A stretch of DNA of 64,000 nt from Streptomyces sp. NBC_01485 (lineage in GTDB: Bacteria > Actinomycetota > Actinomycetes > Streptomycetales > Streptomycetaceae): NCBI RefSeq assembly GCF_036227125.1, contig NZ_CP109435.1:4836001-4900000 (forward strand), in the 5' to 3' direction. Of this stretch, positions 7,663-17,567 are shown one piece after another. The position numbers were made by a program, and so were the translations under genes. The notes beneath the pieces are model-generated. The model was not told where the DNA came from, searched no databases, and saw only the letters and a program-made list of their open reading frames with translations. Every line of letters starts with the position of its first letter. Positions within the stretch are counted from its first letter, which is position 1.

Positions 7663-8361
7663 TTGCGTGACCACACTGTCGTTGTCGGATTCGGTACGAA
7701 GGGGCGGTCCGCGATCCGGACGGCCTGCGCGGCGGGTCTGCGCAGGGAACAGGTCATGGTGATCGACCCGAGCGCGAAGATGATCGAGGCGGCGACGGCC
7801 GAGGGCTACGAGGGTGTCGTCGGGGACGCGACGCGCAGTGACGTGCTGCGGCGGGCCGAGGTACAGAGGGCGGGGCGGATCGTCATCGCGACGCAGCGTG
7901 ACGACACGTCCGTTCTGGTGGCGCTGACCGCCCGCCAGCTCAACCCGGGGGCGAAGATCGTGGCGGCGGTCCGCGAGGAGGAGAACGCGCCGCTGCTCAA
8001 GCAGTCCGGCGCCGACGAGGTCATCACCAGCGCGGGTGCGGCCGGCCGGCTGCTCGGCCTTTCCGTGCTCAGCCCGGCCGCGGGCAGGGTCATGGAGGAC
8101 CTCATCCAGCAGGGCGACGGGCTCGACCTCGTCGAACGGCCCGTCACCAAGGCAGAGGCGGGCCGCGGCCCGCGCGAGACGGACGACCTGGTGGTGAGCG
8201 TTGTGCGAGGGCACCGCGTCCTGGCCTACGACGACCCGGCGATCGGCGTGCTGGAACCGACGGACCGGCTGGTGACGATCACGCGGATGGGCCCGGACCG
8301 CGGACCGGCCATCCTCGGGACACCTGGCATGCCCGGCGTCCCGCCCCTCCCGCCGGCCTGA
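7663..8361 (+). CDS. Stand-alone RCK/TrkA-N domain protein, paralogue of the divergent K+ channel
   Basis: 232 aa from a TTG start at 7663 preceded by GGAGG at 7653-7657; an in-frame ATG at 7627 is the alternative and would add 12 residues. The protein begins with a Rossmann fold (HTVVVGFGTKGRSAIRTA), has GDATRSDVLRRAEV and ends with an RCK-C region (DRLVTITRM) plus a short Pro/Gly tail. There is no pore domain, so by itself it is a regulatory or soluble NAD-binding subunit. It is 120 bp from, and divergent to, the channel gene whose RCK domain it resembles throughout, and may form hetero-rings with it. Annotators may call it a potassium channel or TrkA protein; only the RCK part is present. 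Confidence 0.82.
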   Translation: MRDHTVVVGFGTKGRSAIRTACAAGLRREQVMVIDPSAKMIEAATAEGYEGVVGDATRSDVLRRAEVQRAGRIVIATQRDDTSVLVALTARQLNPGAKIVAAVREEENAPLLKQSGADEVITSAGAAGRLLGLSVLSPAAGRVMEDLIQQGDGLDLVERPVTKAEAGRGPRETDDLVVSVVRGHRVLAYDDPAIGVLEPTDRLVTITRMGPDRGPAILGTPGMPGVPPLPPA

Positions 8362-8381
8362 ACACCCACCCGTCAGGCCGG
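8353..8381. terminator. Hairpin between convergent genes
   Basis: 9-bp arms CCGGCCTGA (8353-8361, containing the upstream stop codon) and TCAGGCCGG (8373-8381) around an 11-nt loop, in the 34-bp gap between convergent genes. Works in either direction on paper; no clear U-tract. Confidence 0.55.
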
Positions 8382-8395
8382 TGTGTCGCGCCGCG

Positions 8396-9244
8396 CTACT
8401 TGCGGTTGTACAGCCGCATCGTCACCGGTCCGAAGACCAGCACGAACAGTGCTGCCCACCCCAGCGACCAGGCGATCTCGGTGCCCGGCCAGTCGCCCGC
8501 CATCAACCCCCGCACCGCCGACGCCAGATGGGTGACCGGGCTGTTGTTGACGAACGCCTGCAGCCAGCCCGGCATGGTGCGCGGATCGACGAACACGTTG
8601 GACAGGAAGGCGAGCGGGAAGATCACCATCATGCTGACGCCCATCACGGACTTCTCGGTGCGCAGCAGCAGCCCGAACATCGTCCAGATCCACGAGAAGG
8701 CGAACGAGAAGACGACCAGCAGGGCGATCCCGGCGACCACGCCCGCGAACCCGCCGTCCGGCCGGTAGCCGAGCAGGACGCCGACGACGAGCATCACGAC
8801 GGACGCGATCGTGTAGCGCAGGGCGTCGCCCAGCAGATAGCCGACCATCGTCGACGGCCGCCAGATGGGCAGCGAGCGGAACCGGTCGAAGACGCCCTTC
8901 TCGATGTCGGTGTTCACCGAGACACCCGTGTACATCGTGATCATCACGACCGACATCACCAGGATGCCCGGCAGCAGGAACTGGATGTACTCCTCCGGGG
9001 ACCCGGCCAGGGCGCCCCCGAAGAGGTACGTGTACATCAGCACCATCATGATCGGGAACGCGGTGACGTCGAAGAGCTGCTCCGGCACGTGTTTGATCTT
9101 GAGGATCGCCCGCCAGCCGAAGGTGAGGGAGGCCGACAGGGCGCTCGGGCGCGGTGGCCGCTCCTGCGCGACGAGCAGCGCGGCCAGCGACTCGGCGCTG
9201 ACCGGGGCGAGTTCCTGGACGTCCGTGCTGGTCACGGTGCTCAT
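8396..9244 (-). CDS. ABC-2 type exporter permease (DrrB-like)
   Basis: 282 aa membrane protein with about six predicted hydrophobic helices (for example AFPIMMVLMYTYLFGG, FLLPGILVMSVVMITMY, IASVVMLVVGVLLGY, FVLVFGPVTM). The sequence INTDIEKGVFDRFRSLPI-like segment (VNTDIEKGVFDRFRSLPI here) is characteristic of the ABC-2 permease family of daunorubicin-type efflux pumps. It overlaps the ATPase gene by 4 nt (9241-9244), so the two are translationally coupled and form one exporter. The substrate cannot be deduced; drug, lipid or metabolite export are all possible. Confidence 0.87.
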   Translation of the reverse strand: MSTVTSTDVQELAPVSAESLAALLVAQERPPRPSALSASLTFGWRAILKIKHVPEQLFDVTAFPIMMVLMYTYLFGGALAGSPEEYIQFLLPGILVMSVVMITMYTGVSVNTDIEKGVFDRFRSLPIWRPSTMVGYLLGDALRYTIASVVMLVVGVLLGYRPDGGFAGVVAGIALLVVFSFAFSWIWTMFGLLLRTEKSVMGVSMMVIFPLAFLSNVFVDPRTMPGWLQAFVNNSPVTHLASAVRGLMAGDWPGTEIAWSLGWAALFVLVFGPVTMRLYNRK

Positions 9245-10260
9245 GCCGCCACCTCGCCTCTCTCATCGTCGGCCGGCGTGTCGGCGGCGGCGTTCGTGTC
9301 GTGTCCGGTGAGGGCGAGGAACACCTCGTCCAGGCTGGGGTGGCCCAGGGAGAAGTTGTCGACGGTGACGCCGGCCCGGGCCAGCTCGGCGAGGGCCCGC
9401 GCGGCCTGCTCGGCCGCCGTGTCCTGCGCCGCCGCGCTCAGCCGGGCGGTCAGCGCCACCGGGTCCGGGGCCGGCTGGACGTCGGCGTCCAGGGTCAGCC
9501 GCAGCACCTGCTCGGCCGCCGGCCGCTGCTCGGCGTCGCGCAGCCGCAGGTGGACGGTGCCGGCGCCGACGGACGCCTTCAGCTCGCCCTTCGTGCCCTC
9601 GGCGATCACCCGGCCGTGGTCGATGACGGCGATCCGGGACGCCAGCTGGTCGGCCTCGTCCAGGTACTGCGTGGTCAGCAGCACGGTGGTGCCCTGCGCG
9701 ACCACCGCCCGCACGATCTCCCAGACCTGGTTGCGGCTGCGCGGGTCGAGCCCGGTCGTCGGCTCGTCGAGGAAGAGCAGGTCGGGGGTGCTGAGGATGG
9801 ACGCGGCGATGTCGATCCGGCGCCGCATGCCGCCCGAGTAGTGCTTGACCTGCTTTCCGGCGGCGTCCGTGAGCCCGAACGCTGCCAGGAGCTGCGCGGA
9901 CCGCTCGCGGGCCGCCTTCCTGCCGTGCCCGAGGAGCCGGCCGAGCAGCACCAGGTTCTCGGTGCCGGTGAGATCCTCGTCCACGGACGCGTACTGGCCG
10001 GTGAGGCTCACCCGGCCGCGCACCTCGTCGGCCTCCCGGACGACGTCATGGCCGAAGACATGGGCCTGGCCGCCGTCGGGCCGCAGGAGGGTGGCGAGCA
10101 TCTTGACAGTGGTCGTCTTGCCCGCGCCGTTCGGGCCGAGGACGCCGTAGACCGTACCGACGGGGACGGCGAGGTCGACGCCGTCCACGGCCCTGGTCCG
10201 GCCGAACGTCTTCACCAGACCTGCGGTCTCGATCGCCAGGCCGGCGTGGTGCTGGCTCAT
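9241..10260 (-). CDS. ABC transporter ATP-binding protein (DrrA-like)
   Basis: 339 aa ATPase. Walker A GPNGAGKTT near residues 39-47, Q-loop region TGQYASVDEDLTG, signature YSGGMRRRIDIA, Walker B LLFLDEPTTGLD and switch His region in the N-terminal 230 residues, then the DrrA-type C-terminal extension with the conserved late segment LDEVFLALTGHD. ATG at 10260 follows AAGGA with 6-nt spacing. It powers the permease encoded immediately downstream. Family members export antibiotics and other hydrophobic compounds and are often self-resistance pumps, but there is no biosynthetic cluster beside it. Confidence 0.9.
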   Translation of the reverse strand: MSQHHAGLAIETAGLVKTFGRTRAVDGVDLAVPVGTVYGVLGPNGAGKTTTVKMLATLLRPDGGQAHVFGHDVVREADEVRGRVSLTGQYASVDEDLTGTENLVLLGRLLGHGRKAARERSAQLLAAFGLTDAAGKQVKHYSGGMRRRIDIAASILSTPDLLFLDEPTTGLDPRSRNQVWEIVRAVVAQGTTVLLTTQYLDEADQLASRIAVIDHGRVIAEGTKGELKASVGAGTVHLRLRDAEQRPAAEQVLRLTLDADVQPAPDPVALTARLSAAAQDTAAEQAARALAELARAGVTVDNFSLGHPSLDEVFLALTGHDTNAAADTPADDERGEVAA

Positions 10261-10372
10261 GGGGGTTCCTTCCGCGTACTTGGGCTACGCATGGGGAGAC
10301 CTTTACTGTCGCGCGAACTCATCGGTGATCGCACATCGATTTCCCGGGTGATCTCCGGCCGGGGGCGGGGAG

Positions 10373-10378
10373 TAGCGT
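10373..10378 (+). promoter_or_regulatory. Leaderless-type -10 hexamer before the quinone oxidoreductase
   Basis: TAGCGT ends 7 nt before the ATG at 10386, with no Shine-Dalgarno. This spacing puts transcription start at or next to the start codon, the pattern of leaderless Streptomyces mRNAs. Confidence 0.5.
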
Positions 10379-10385
10379 CCCCCTC

Positions 10386-11366
10386 ATGCATGCGATCACG
10401 ATTCCCGAACCTGGTGGTCCCGAGGCGCTGGTGTGGGACGAAGTCCCCGATCCCGTAGCCGGCGAGGGCGAGGTCCTGGTCGAGGTGGTGGCCAGCGCCG
10501 TCAACCGCGCCGACATCCTCCAGCGGCAGGGCTTCTACGACCCGCCGCCCGGCGCCTCCCGCCACCCCGGACTGGAGTGCTCCGGCCGGATCGCCGCGAT
10601 CGGCGCCGGCGTCACCGGCTGGGCCGTCGGCGACGAGGTGTGCGCGCTGCTCGCGGGCGGCGGATACGCCGAGAAGGTCGCGGTGCCGGCCGGCCAGTTG
10701 CTGCCCGTGCCGGCGGGCGTCGGCCTCCGGCAGGCCGCCGCGCTCCCCGAGGTGACCAGCACCGTCTGGTCGAACGTCTTCATGATCGCCCACCTCCGCC
10801 CCGGCGAGACGCTGCTCGTGCACGGCGGCTCCAGCGGCATCGGCACCATGGCGATCCAGTTGGCCAAGGCCGTCGGCGCGAGGGTCGCCGTCACCGCGGG
10901 CACCAAGGAGAAGCTGGAGCGCTGCGCCGAACTGGGCGCCGACATCCTGATCAACTACCGCGAGCAGGACTTCGTCGCCGAGCTGAAGCAGGCCACGGAC
11001 GGCGCCGGCGCCGACGTCATCCTCGACAACATGGGCGCCAAGTACCTGGACCGCAACATCCAGGCCCTCGCCGTGAACGGCCGGCTCGCGATCATCGGCA
11101 TGCAGGGCGGCATCAAGGCCGAGCTGAACATCGCCGCGCTCCTCGGCAAGCGCGCCGCCATCAGCGCGACCTCGCTGCGGGCCCGCCCTCTGGAGGAGAA
11201 GGCGGCCATCGTCGCGGCCGTACGCGAACACGTCTGGCCCCTGCTCGCCGCCGGCCACGTACGTCCCGTCGTCGACCGCGAACTCCCGATGAGCGACGCA
11301 CCCGCCGCCCACCGGGTCGTCGAGGACAGCGGCCACGTCGGCAAGGTGCTGCTGGTCGCGCCCTGA
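10386..11366 (+). CDS. NAD(P)H quinone oxidoreductase, PIG3/QOR-like medium-chain dehydrogenase
   Basis: 326 aa, normal for the zinc-free MDR family. N-terminal GroES-like domain (VNRADILQRQGFYDPPPGASRHPGLE is the PIG3/QOR signature), then a Rossmann domain with HGGSSGIGTMAIQLAKAVGARV. Family members reduce quinones with NADPH by one or two electrons. No zinc-ligand Cys cluster is visible. It is monocistronic, likely transcribed from a leaderless promoter, and convergent with the next gene. Confidence 0.88.
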   Translation: MHAITIPEPGGPEALVWDEVPDPVAGEGEVLVEVVASAVNRADILQRQGFYDPPPGASRHPGLECSGRIAAIGAGVTGWAVGDEVCALLAGGGYAEKVAVPAGQLLPVPAGVGLRQAAALPEVTSTVWSNVFMIAHLRPGETLLVHGGSSGIGTMAIQLAKAVGARVAVTAGTKEKLERCAELGADILINYREQDFVAELKQATDGAGADVILDNMGAKYLDRNIQALAVNGRLAIIGMQGGIKAELNIAALLGKRAAISATSLRARPLEEKAAIVAAVREHVWPLLAAGHVRPVVDRELPMSDAPAAHRVVEDSGHVGKVLLVAP

Positions 11367-11397
11367 CCGGCGCCTGGACGCACAGCTGACAGCACCC

Positions 11398-11916
11398 CTA
11401 GCCGCGGCGCAGGCGCAGGGCGGCGAGGGCGAGGGCGATGCCCAGGCCGATGAGGACGAGGCCGCTGCCGAGCGGCAGGATCTGGAGCACGGGGCCGTCG
11501 GCCCGCTCCCCCGGCGCGACCGCCTGCCGTACGGCGTTGTGCGGCGTCGCCGGGGTCGCGGGAGCGACGACGGCCTGCGGCGACTCGGACTCGCCGGTGT
11601 CGTCGCCGAGGTCGCCGTCACCGGCCTCCGCGTCCTCGCCGCCCGAGTCCTGCGCCTCCTCGTCCCCGTCCTCCCCCTCGTCGCCGTCCCGCCCGGGCCG
11701 CTGGCGGCCCTCGCCCGCGCGGCTTCCGGCCCGGTCCGGTTCGGGGGAGGAGGGGGCCGGGGTGACGGACGCCGACACGGTGACGTACGTCGGGGCGGGG
11801 CCGTACGCCGTTATGGCCGCGTACGCCGAGACCGCCCCGTAGGGCAGCACGACCACTCCCGCCACGCCCATCGCGCCCACCCGCATCCCGCGCAACGCCC
11901 GCTGCCATGGAGTCAC
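11398..11916 (-). CDS. Small membrane protein with an acidic low-complexity middle, unknown function
   Basis: 172 aa from the GTG at 11916, which has GGGAGGGGG 8 nt upstream; a TTG at 11964 is an alternative start. One TM helix near the N-terminus (VGAMGVAGVVVLPYGAVSAYAA), a long Ser/Pro then Asp/Glu/Gly-rich stretch (about residues 50-120), and a C-terminal TM helix (GSGLVLIGLGIALALAAL) ending in a basic LRRG. The layout suggests two membrane anchors with an acidic extracytoplasmic loop. I recognise no domain. Low-complexity composition means the exact frame is supported mainly by the hydrophobic ends and the ribosome site. Confidence 0.6.
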   Translation of the reverse strand: MTPWQRALRGMRVGAMGVAGVVVLPYGAVSAYAAITAYGPAPTYVTVSASVTPAPSSPEPDRAGSRAGEGRQRPGRDGDEGEDGDEEAQDSGGEDAEAGDGDLGDDTGESESPQAVVAPATPATPHNAVRQAVAPGERADGPVLQILPLGSGLVLIGLGIALALAALRLRRG

Positions 11917-12079
11917 GTCCGTGACCCCCTCCCGGTACCAGTCGCCAAGAAAAAGACGTGACAAGCCTCACATCAGGGAAGTTCCGCCGCATTTCGGACT
12001 CCGCCGAACGGAAACGGTGGATCACCCTTCATGGGGGGCACCACGGTGATGAGGTGGGGACGTGCGAGAGAATGACGGC

Positions 12080-12625
12080 ATGGAGATGCCGAGGAACGAA
12101 AGGTCGCCGGAGAACGCCCAGAGGATCCTGGTCGTAGGTCAGGACGGCATGGCGCTCGGCGGCATCGACGCTGACGAGGACCCCCGTGAGATCCCGGTGA
12201 CGGACATGGTCGAGCAGCCCGCGAAGGTCATGCGCATCGGAAGCATGATCAAGCAGTTGCTCGAGGAGGTGCGCGCGGCTCCCCTGGACGAGGCGAGCCG
12301 GGTCCGGCTGAAGGAGATCCACGCGAGTTCGGTGAAGGAACTGGAGGACGGCCTGGCGCCGGAGCTGGTCGAGGAACTGGAGCGGCTGTCCCTGCCGTTC
12401 AACGAGGACTCGACGCCGAGCGACGCGGAACTGCGGATCGCGCAGGCCCAGTTGGTCGGCTGGCTGGAGGGCCTCTTCCACGGCATCCAGACCACGCTCT
12501 TCGCCCAGCAGATGGCCGCGCGCGCCCAGTTGGAGCAGATGCGCCGTGCGCTGCCGCCGGGTGTGGGCCACGAGGGCGCCGACGACCCGCGTTCGGGCGG
12601 CCGTTCGGGCGGACCGTACCTGTAG
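12080..12625 (+). CDS. bpa: Bacterial proteasome activator (Bpa, formerly DUF2587)
   Basis: 181 aa from the ATG at 12080; a GTG at 12062 would add six residues. The sequence matches the Bpa family: EIPVTDMVEQPAKVMRIGSMIKQLLEEVRAAPLDEASR, then a helical core ending in AQQMAARAQLEQMRRALPPG. Bpa is an ATP-independent dodecameric ring that opens the 20S proteasome gate and feeds unfolded proteins such as HspR into it. It docks through a C-terminal Leu-ending tail (GQYL in Mycobacterium); here the last residues are GGPYL, which keeps the Tyr-Leu end. Monocistronic, followed by a strong bidirectional terminator. Confidence 0.9.
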   Translation: MEMPRNERSPENAQRILVVGQDGMALGGIDADEDPREIPVTDMVEQPAKVMRIGSMIKQLLEEVRAAPLDEASRVRLKEIHASSVKELEDGLAPELVEELERLSLPFNEDSTPSDAELRIAQAQLVGWLEGLFHGIQTTLFAQQMAARAQLEQMRRALPPGVGHEGADDPRSGGRSGGPYL

Positions 12626-12646
12626 AAGCCCGGTAAACACACGGAG

Positions 12647-12679
12647 AAGGGGCCCGGCGTCCGAGACGCCGGGCCCCTT
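12647..12679. terminator. Strong bidirectional terminator between bpa and the kinase gene
   Basis: A perfect 15-bp stem, AAGGGGCCCGGCGTC (12647-12661) and GACGCCGGGCCCCTT (12665-12679), with a 3-nt loop. Ends in CTT/AAG on both sides, so it can serve both convergent genes. Confidence 0.85.
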
Positions 12680-12728
12680 CACACGCTCGACTTCACCTGT
12701 CCGGCCAGGCGTCCGGCGTCGTCCGGCG

Positions 12729-14369
12729 TCAGGACGCCGGGTTGCCCGAGGAGACCCTGAGCTCGATCTTGGGCATGTCGTCCGGGTCGACGTCCGTCCC
12801 GGCGGAGGGGAACTGATCCATGATCGCCCCTTCGCCGTACGTGTTCTCGTCCACCTTCGTGATCTTCATCTTCCAGCCGGCGGACTGGAAGCACGCCTTG
12901 ACCGAGTCGATGTACTTGAACTTGAAGTTCGGCACCCGGATCTTGTCGGGGTCGTTGTACGACTCCTGCGGCTCGGAGCACTCCTCCGCCTCGATCGTCT
13001 TGGACGGGTCCGGGGCGCGGTAGCCCGCCGCCTTGGTCGCCGCAGGCGAAGCGCTGGTCCCGCCGGTGCCGCCCTTGGCGTCGCTGCCGCCGCCCCTCAT
13101 CGAGAGGGTGATGACGAGGCCGCCGACCGTCACCACGGCGACCAGGGCCGAGCCGATGAGCATGGCCTTGCTGCCCTTGCGGCTGCCGCCGCCCGAGGAC
13201 ACCGCGGTGGACGGCTGCGGGCTGAGGTTGTACGCGGGCGGAGTGTGCGGCGCCTGCTGGTGGCCGTACGCCGGAGCGGGCGTCTGGTAGCCGCCCTGCT
13301 GCGGGTAGCCGTAGGAGGGGGACGGCGTCGGGGTGCCGTACGGGTTCGGGGTCGGGGCGGGCTGGTAGGGCGTCTGGACGCCCGCCTGGGGCGCCGGGGT
13401 GCCCTGGCCGACCGGCGGGAACACCGCGGAGCCGACGCCCGCGCCGCTCGACGTCTGCGCGCCCGGGACGATGCTCGGCGGGGCCGGCTGGAAGGAGGCG
13501 GCGACGCGCAGGCACTCGTCGCGCATGGCGACGGCGGTCGGATACCGCTCGTTCGGGTTCTTCTTCAGCGCGCGGGCGATGAGCGCGTCGACGGCCGGCG
13601 GCAGCGCCCGGTTGATCGAGGAGGGAACCACCGGCTCCTCCTGCACGTGCGCGTACGCGATCGCAAGCGGCGAATCCGCCTCGAACGGCAGCCGCCCGGT
13701 GACGAGCTGGAACAGCATGATGCCGACCGAGTAGAGGTCGGACCGGGCGTCCACGCCACGCCCCAGGGCCTGTTCGGGCGAGAGGTACTGCGGGGTGCCG
13801 ACGACCATGCCGGTCTGCGTCATCGAGGTGACCCCGGACTGCATAGCCCGCGCGATGCCGAAGTCCATCACCTTGACCACGCCGCGCTTGGTCATCATCA
13901 CGTTGCCGGGCTTGATGTCGCGGTGGACGAGCCCCATCTCGTGGCTGATCTCCAGCGCCGCCAGCACGTCCGCGGTGATCTTCAGCGCCTTGTCGGCGGG
14001 CATCGCGCCCTGCTGCCGTACGTCCTCGTCGAGCACGGAGCCGAGCGGGCGGCCCTCGATGTACTCCATGACGATGTACGGCGTCGTCAGCCCCTCGACG
14101 TCGTCCTCGCCCGTGTCGAAGACGGAGACGATGTTGGTGTGCGTGAGCTTGGCCACGGCCTGGGCCTCGCGGCGGAAGCGCTCGCGGAAGGCCTGCTCGC
14201 GGCCGAGTTCGGTGTGCAGGGTCTTCACCGCGACCTGACGGTCGAGCACGGCGTCGTAGGCGAGGTGCACCGAGGCCATGCCGCCCTCGCCGAGCAAGTC
14301 GCGCAGCTGATAGCGGCCGGCTGCGAGCGCCCGCCCCGCGTACCGGCCCTGCGCGCCGTCCTGGCTCAT
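12729..14369 (-). CDS. Membrane Ser/Thr protein kinase (PknB type) with one extracellular PASTA-like domain
   Basis: 546 aa from the ATG at 14369 (GGGGGAC about 7 nt upstream); an upstream in-frame start at 14402 is less likely. Kinase domain about residues 18-280: catalytic Lys49 in VAVKT, HRD at 149-151, DFG at 169-171. Then a Pro/Gly/Tyr/Gln-rich juxtamembrane stretch, one TM helix (LIGSALVAVVTVGGLVITL), and a C-terminal extracellular region with a PASTA-like unit (FKYIDSVKACFQSAGWKMKI... DQFPSAGTDVDPDDMPKIEL). PASTA domains bind muropeptides or lipid II, so a cell-wall sensing role is likely. It is divergent from a second kinase 359 bp away. Confidence 0.9.
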   Translation of the reverse strand: MSQDGAQGRYAGRALAAGRYQLRDLLGEGGMASVHLAYDAVLDRQVAVKTLHTELGREQAFRERFRREAQAVAKLTHTNIVSVFDTGEDDVEGLTTPYIVMEYIEGRPLGSVLDEDVRQQGAMPADKALKITADVLAALEISHEMGLVHRDIKPGNVMMTKRGVVKVMDFGIARAMQSGVTSMTQTGMVVGTPQYLSPEQALGRGVDARSDLYSVGIMLFQLVTGRLPFEADSPLAIAYAHVQEEPVVPSSINRALPPAVDALIARALKKNPNERYPTAVAMRDECLRVAASFQPAPPSIVPGAQTSSGAGVGSAVFPPVGQGTPAPQAGVQTPYQPAPTPNPYGTPTPSPSYGYPQQGGYQTPAPAYGHQQAPHTPPAYNLSPQPSTAVSSGGGSRKGSKAMLIGSALVAVVTVGGLVITLSMRGGGSDAKGGTGGTSASPAATKAAGYRAPDPSKTIEAEECSEPQESYNDPDKIRVPNFKFKYIDSVKACFQSAGWKMKITKVDENTYGEGAIMDQFPSAGTDVDPDDMPKIELRVSSGNPAS

Positions 14370-14728
14370 GTTCTGCGTCCCCCGTAGGCCCTCAGGCGCC
14401 ATTGACTTGTCGTTGATCGACAGTGCTATTCCCGGCCAAGTCTGCCGTAGGGCACTGACACGTCAAGCTCGGTGCCCGTTCCGTGACCCTACGAGAAAGA
14501 AGCGTCGCGGAAGCGTTACAGGTGCCGTACCGGCGGTACACGGAATTTGCACGCCGGTACGGCGTACGGGTTTCATGGCCGGTCCGTCTCGGACCGGCGC
14601 CCGGGTCCGTCCGGGGCGTCGATCCGGGGATCGCTCCGGACCGGCGGCTTGCGCGGAGGCTGTAGCGTGGCCGACGGAGACCGTGACAACACCGCGCGCA
14701 CCGCGGGCAGAAACGACGGCGAGGACTG
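14370..14728. promoter_or_regulatory. Divergent promoter region between the two kinase genes
   Basis: 359 bp without a convincing gene. It holds an 11-bp inverted repeat, CCGTACCGGCG (14525-14535) and CGCCGGTACGG (14552-14562), with a 16-bp AT-containing centre, and a short hairpin GGTCCG/CGGACC at 14581-14595. Both lie closer to the rightward kinase. Either could be an operator or a leader structure; no known regulator motif is recognised. Confidence 0.5.
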
Positions 14729-16312
<1,584 letters not shown>

Positions 16313-16350
16313 CTGACCGGCGTACGCCGGCTCCTCGGCATCTCTTCGAC

Positions 16351-16398
16351 CACGCGCGCGTGGGCCTGTTCACAGGGCTCCACGCGCGCGTGCTCGTT
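16351..16398. terminator. Hairpin built from two copies of CACGCGCGCGTG
   Basis: CACGCGCGCGTG occurs at 16351-16362 and 16381-16392. Each copy is self-palindromic, and the two also pair with each other through GGGCC-TGT/ACA-GGGCTC flanks. It is followed by CTCGTTTT. Lies between the kinase stop and the convergent phosphotransferase gene. Confidence 0.6.
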
Positions 16399-16433
16399 TT
16401 CGCGGCCCCTATGCGGCTCGTTTCGCGCCCGGC

Positions 16434-17567
16434 TCAGTCCGCGAACGCTCCGCACACCGCGTCGTACTCCTGTGTCCACCACACGGCGAGGGCCGAGGCG
16501 GCCGGGAACTGGGAGTCCGCGCGGGTGTCGCCGCGCTCGTAGTGCCAGCGCAGCATCCAGAAGTCGTTGAGGCGCTCCCACCACACGCGGTGCACGGCCG
16601 CCGCGAGTTCGGAGGGCGTGGCCCGGGCCGCGCGCCGGTACGCGCGTGCGTACGCCCTCGCCTTCGGCAGGTCGAGGGCGCCGTCGGGCCGTACGAAGAA
16701 GATCGCGGCCGCGCGGACGGCCTCCTCCGCGCGGGGCTGCACGCCGAGCCGGTCCCAGTCGACGATGGCGGCGGGGGCGTCCCCGCGGTAGAGCAGGTTG
16801 AAGGGGTGGAAGTCGCCGTGCACCCAGCCGACCGGGCCGCCATGCGGGGGACGCCGGTCCGCGTGCCGTTCCAGCAGCGTGCGCCGCTCCAGGAGGCGGT
16901 GGCGGGCGAGGTCGTCGAAGGAGTCGGCGGGCCGGTGACGGCGCACGCGCGCGAGGAGGTCGTCGATGAGCGCGAAGGTGTCGGCGGGGTCGGGGCTCGG
17001 GGCGGTGTGCTCGACGTGAGCGGTGCGCTCGGACGGGGTGGTGCGCTCCGGTTCGTGCGCCGGGGGTGCGGGCTGTTCGCGCCCTGGGACCGAGTGCTTC
17101 GCCCTCGTCGGCGGCGGGTGCTCGCCGGGGGCTCGCATCACGTGTTCCAGGCTCGCGTGTACGACCCCCAGCAGCGCTCCCAGACGTCCGCACAGGCCGG
17201 GGGTGAGCTGCGCGCCGTGGCGGTGGCGGCCGTCGATCCACGGGTGGAGGGCGTAGGCGTGGCCGCCGACGACGGCGACCGTTCGTCCGTCGTGGCCGGG
17301 GAGCGGGGGCGCGACCGGGACGCCCAGGTCGGCGAGGCGTTCGGTGGCCCGGTGCTGGCGGGCGATGGAGGCGGGGTCGGCGGTGTCCGGGTCGAAGTGG
17401 TGCTTGAGGAAGTAGCGGCCTCGGGTGGTGCGCAGCCGGTAACCGCGGTTCAGCAGCCCCTCGTCGACCGGTTCGCAGGCGAGCGCTGTGCCGGCGGAGT
17501 AGCGGCGGAGCAGAGCGCCCAAAGGGGGCGCGTGGGGCACGGAGGGTGGTACACAGGAGCGCGGCAC
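16434..17567 (-). CDS. Aminoglycoside phosphotransferase-fold kinase (APH/choline kinase family)
   Basis: 377 aa. N-lobe features LLNRGYRLRTTRGRYFLKHH (nucleotide-binding Lys) and the catalytic Brenner motif VHGDFHPFNLLYRGD followed by IVDWDRLG (metal-binding Asp). Between them is an insertion of about 80 residues rich in Pro, Glu and Arg (residues about 150-215) with no family counterpart I know. Homologues phosphorylate small molecules such as aminoglycosides, homoserine or macrolides; the true substrate here is unknown. GTG start at 17567 has no ribosome site but a TAGCAT hexamer 7 nt upstream, so the message is probably leaderless. Confidence 0.8.
   Translation of the reverse strand: MPRSCVPPSVPHAPPLGALLRRYSAGTALACEPVDEGLLNRGYRLRTTRGRYFLKHHFDPDTADPASIARQHRATERLADLGVPVAPPLPGHDGRTVAVVGGHAYALHPWIDGRHRHGAQLTPGLCGRLGALLGVVHASLEHVMRAPGEHPPPTRAKHSVPGREQPAPPAHEPERTTPSERTAHVEHTAPSPDPADTFALIDDLLARVRRHRPADSFDDLARHRLLERRTLLERHADRRPPHGGPVGWVHGDFHPFNLLYRGDAPAAIVDWDRLGVQPRAEEAVRAAAIFFVRPDGALDLPKARAYARAYRRAARATPSELAAAVHRVWWERLNDFWMLRWHYERGDTRADSQFPAASALAVWWTQEYDAVCGAFAD

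Noticed and set aside
7543..8214. Upstream extension of the potassium channel frame over the divergent gene
   Set aside because: Antisense to the RCK gene; composition is not protein-like and the ATG at 7542 gives a normal channel N-terminus.
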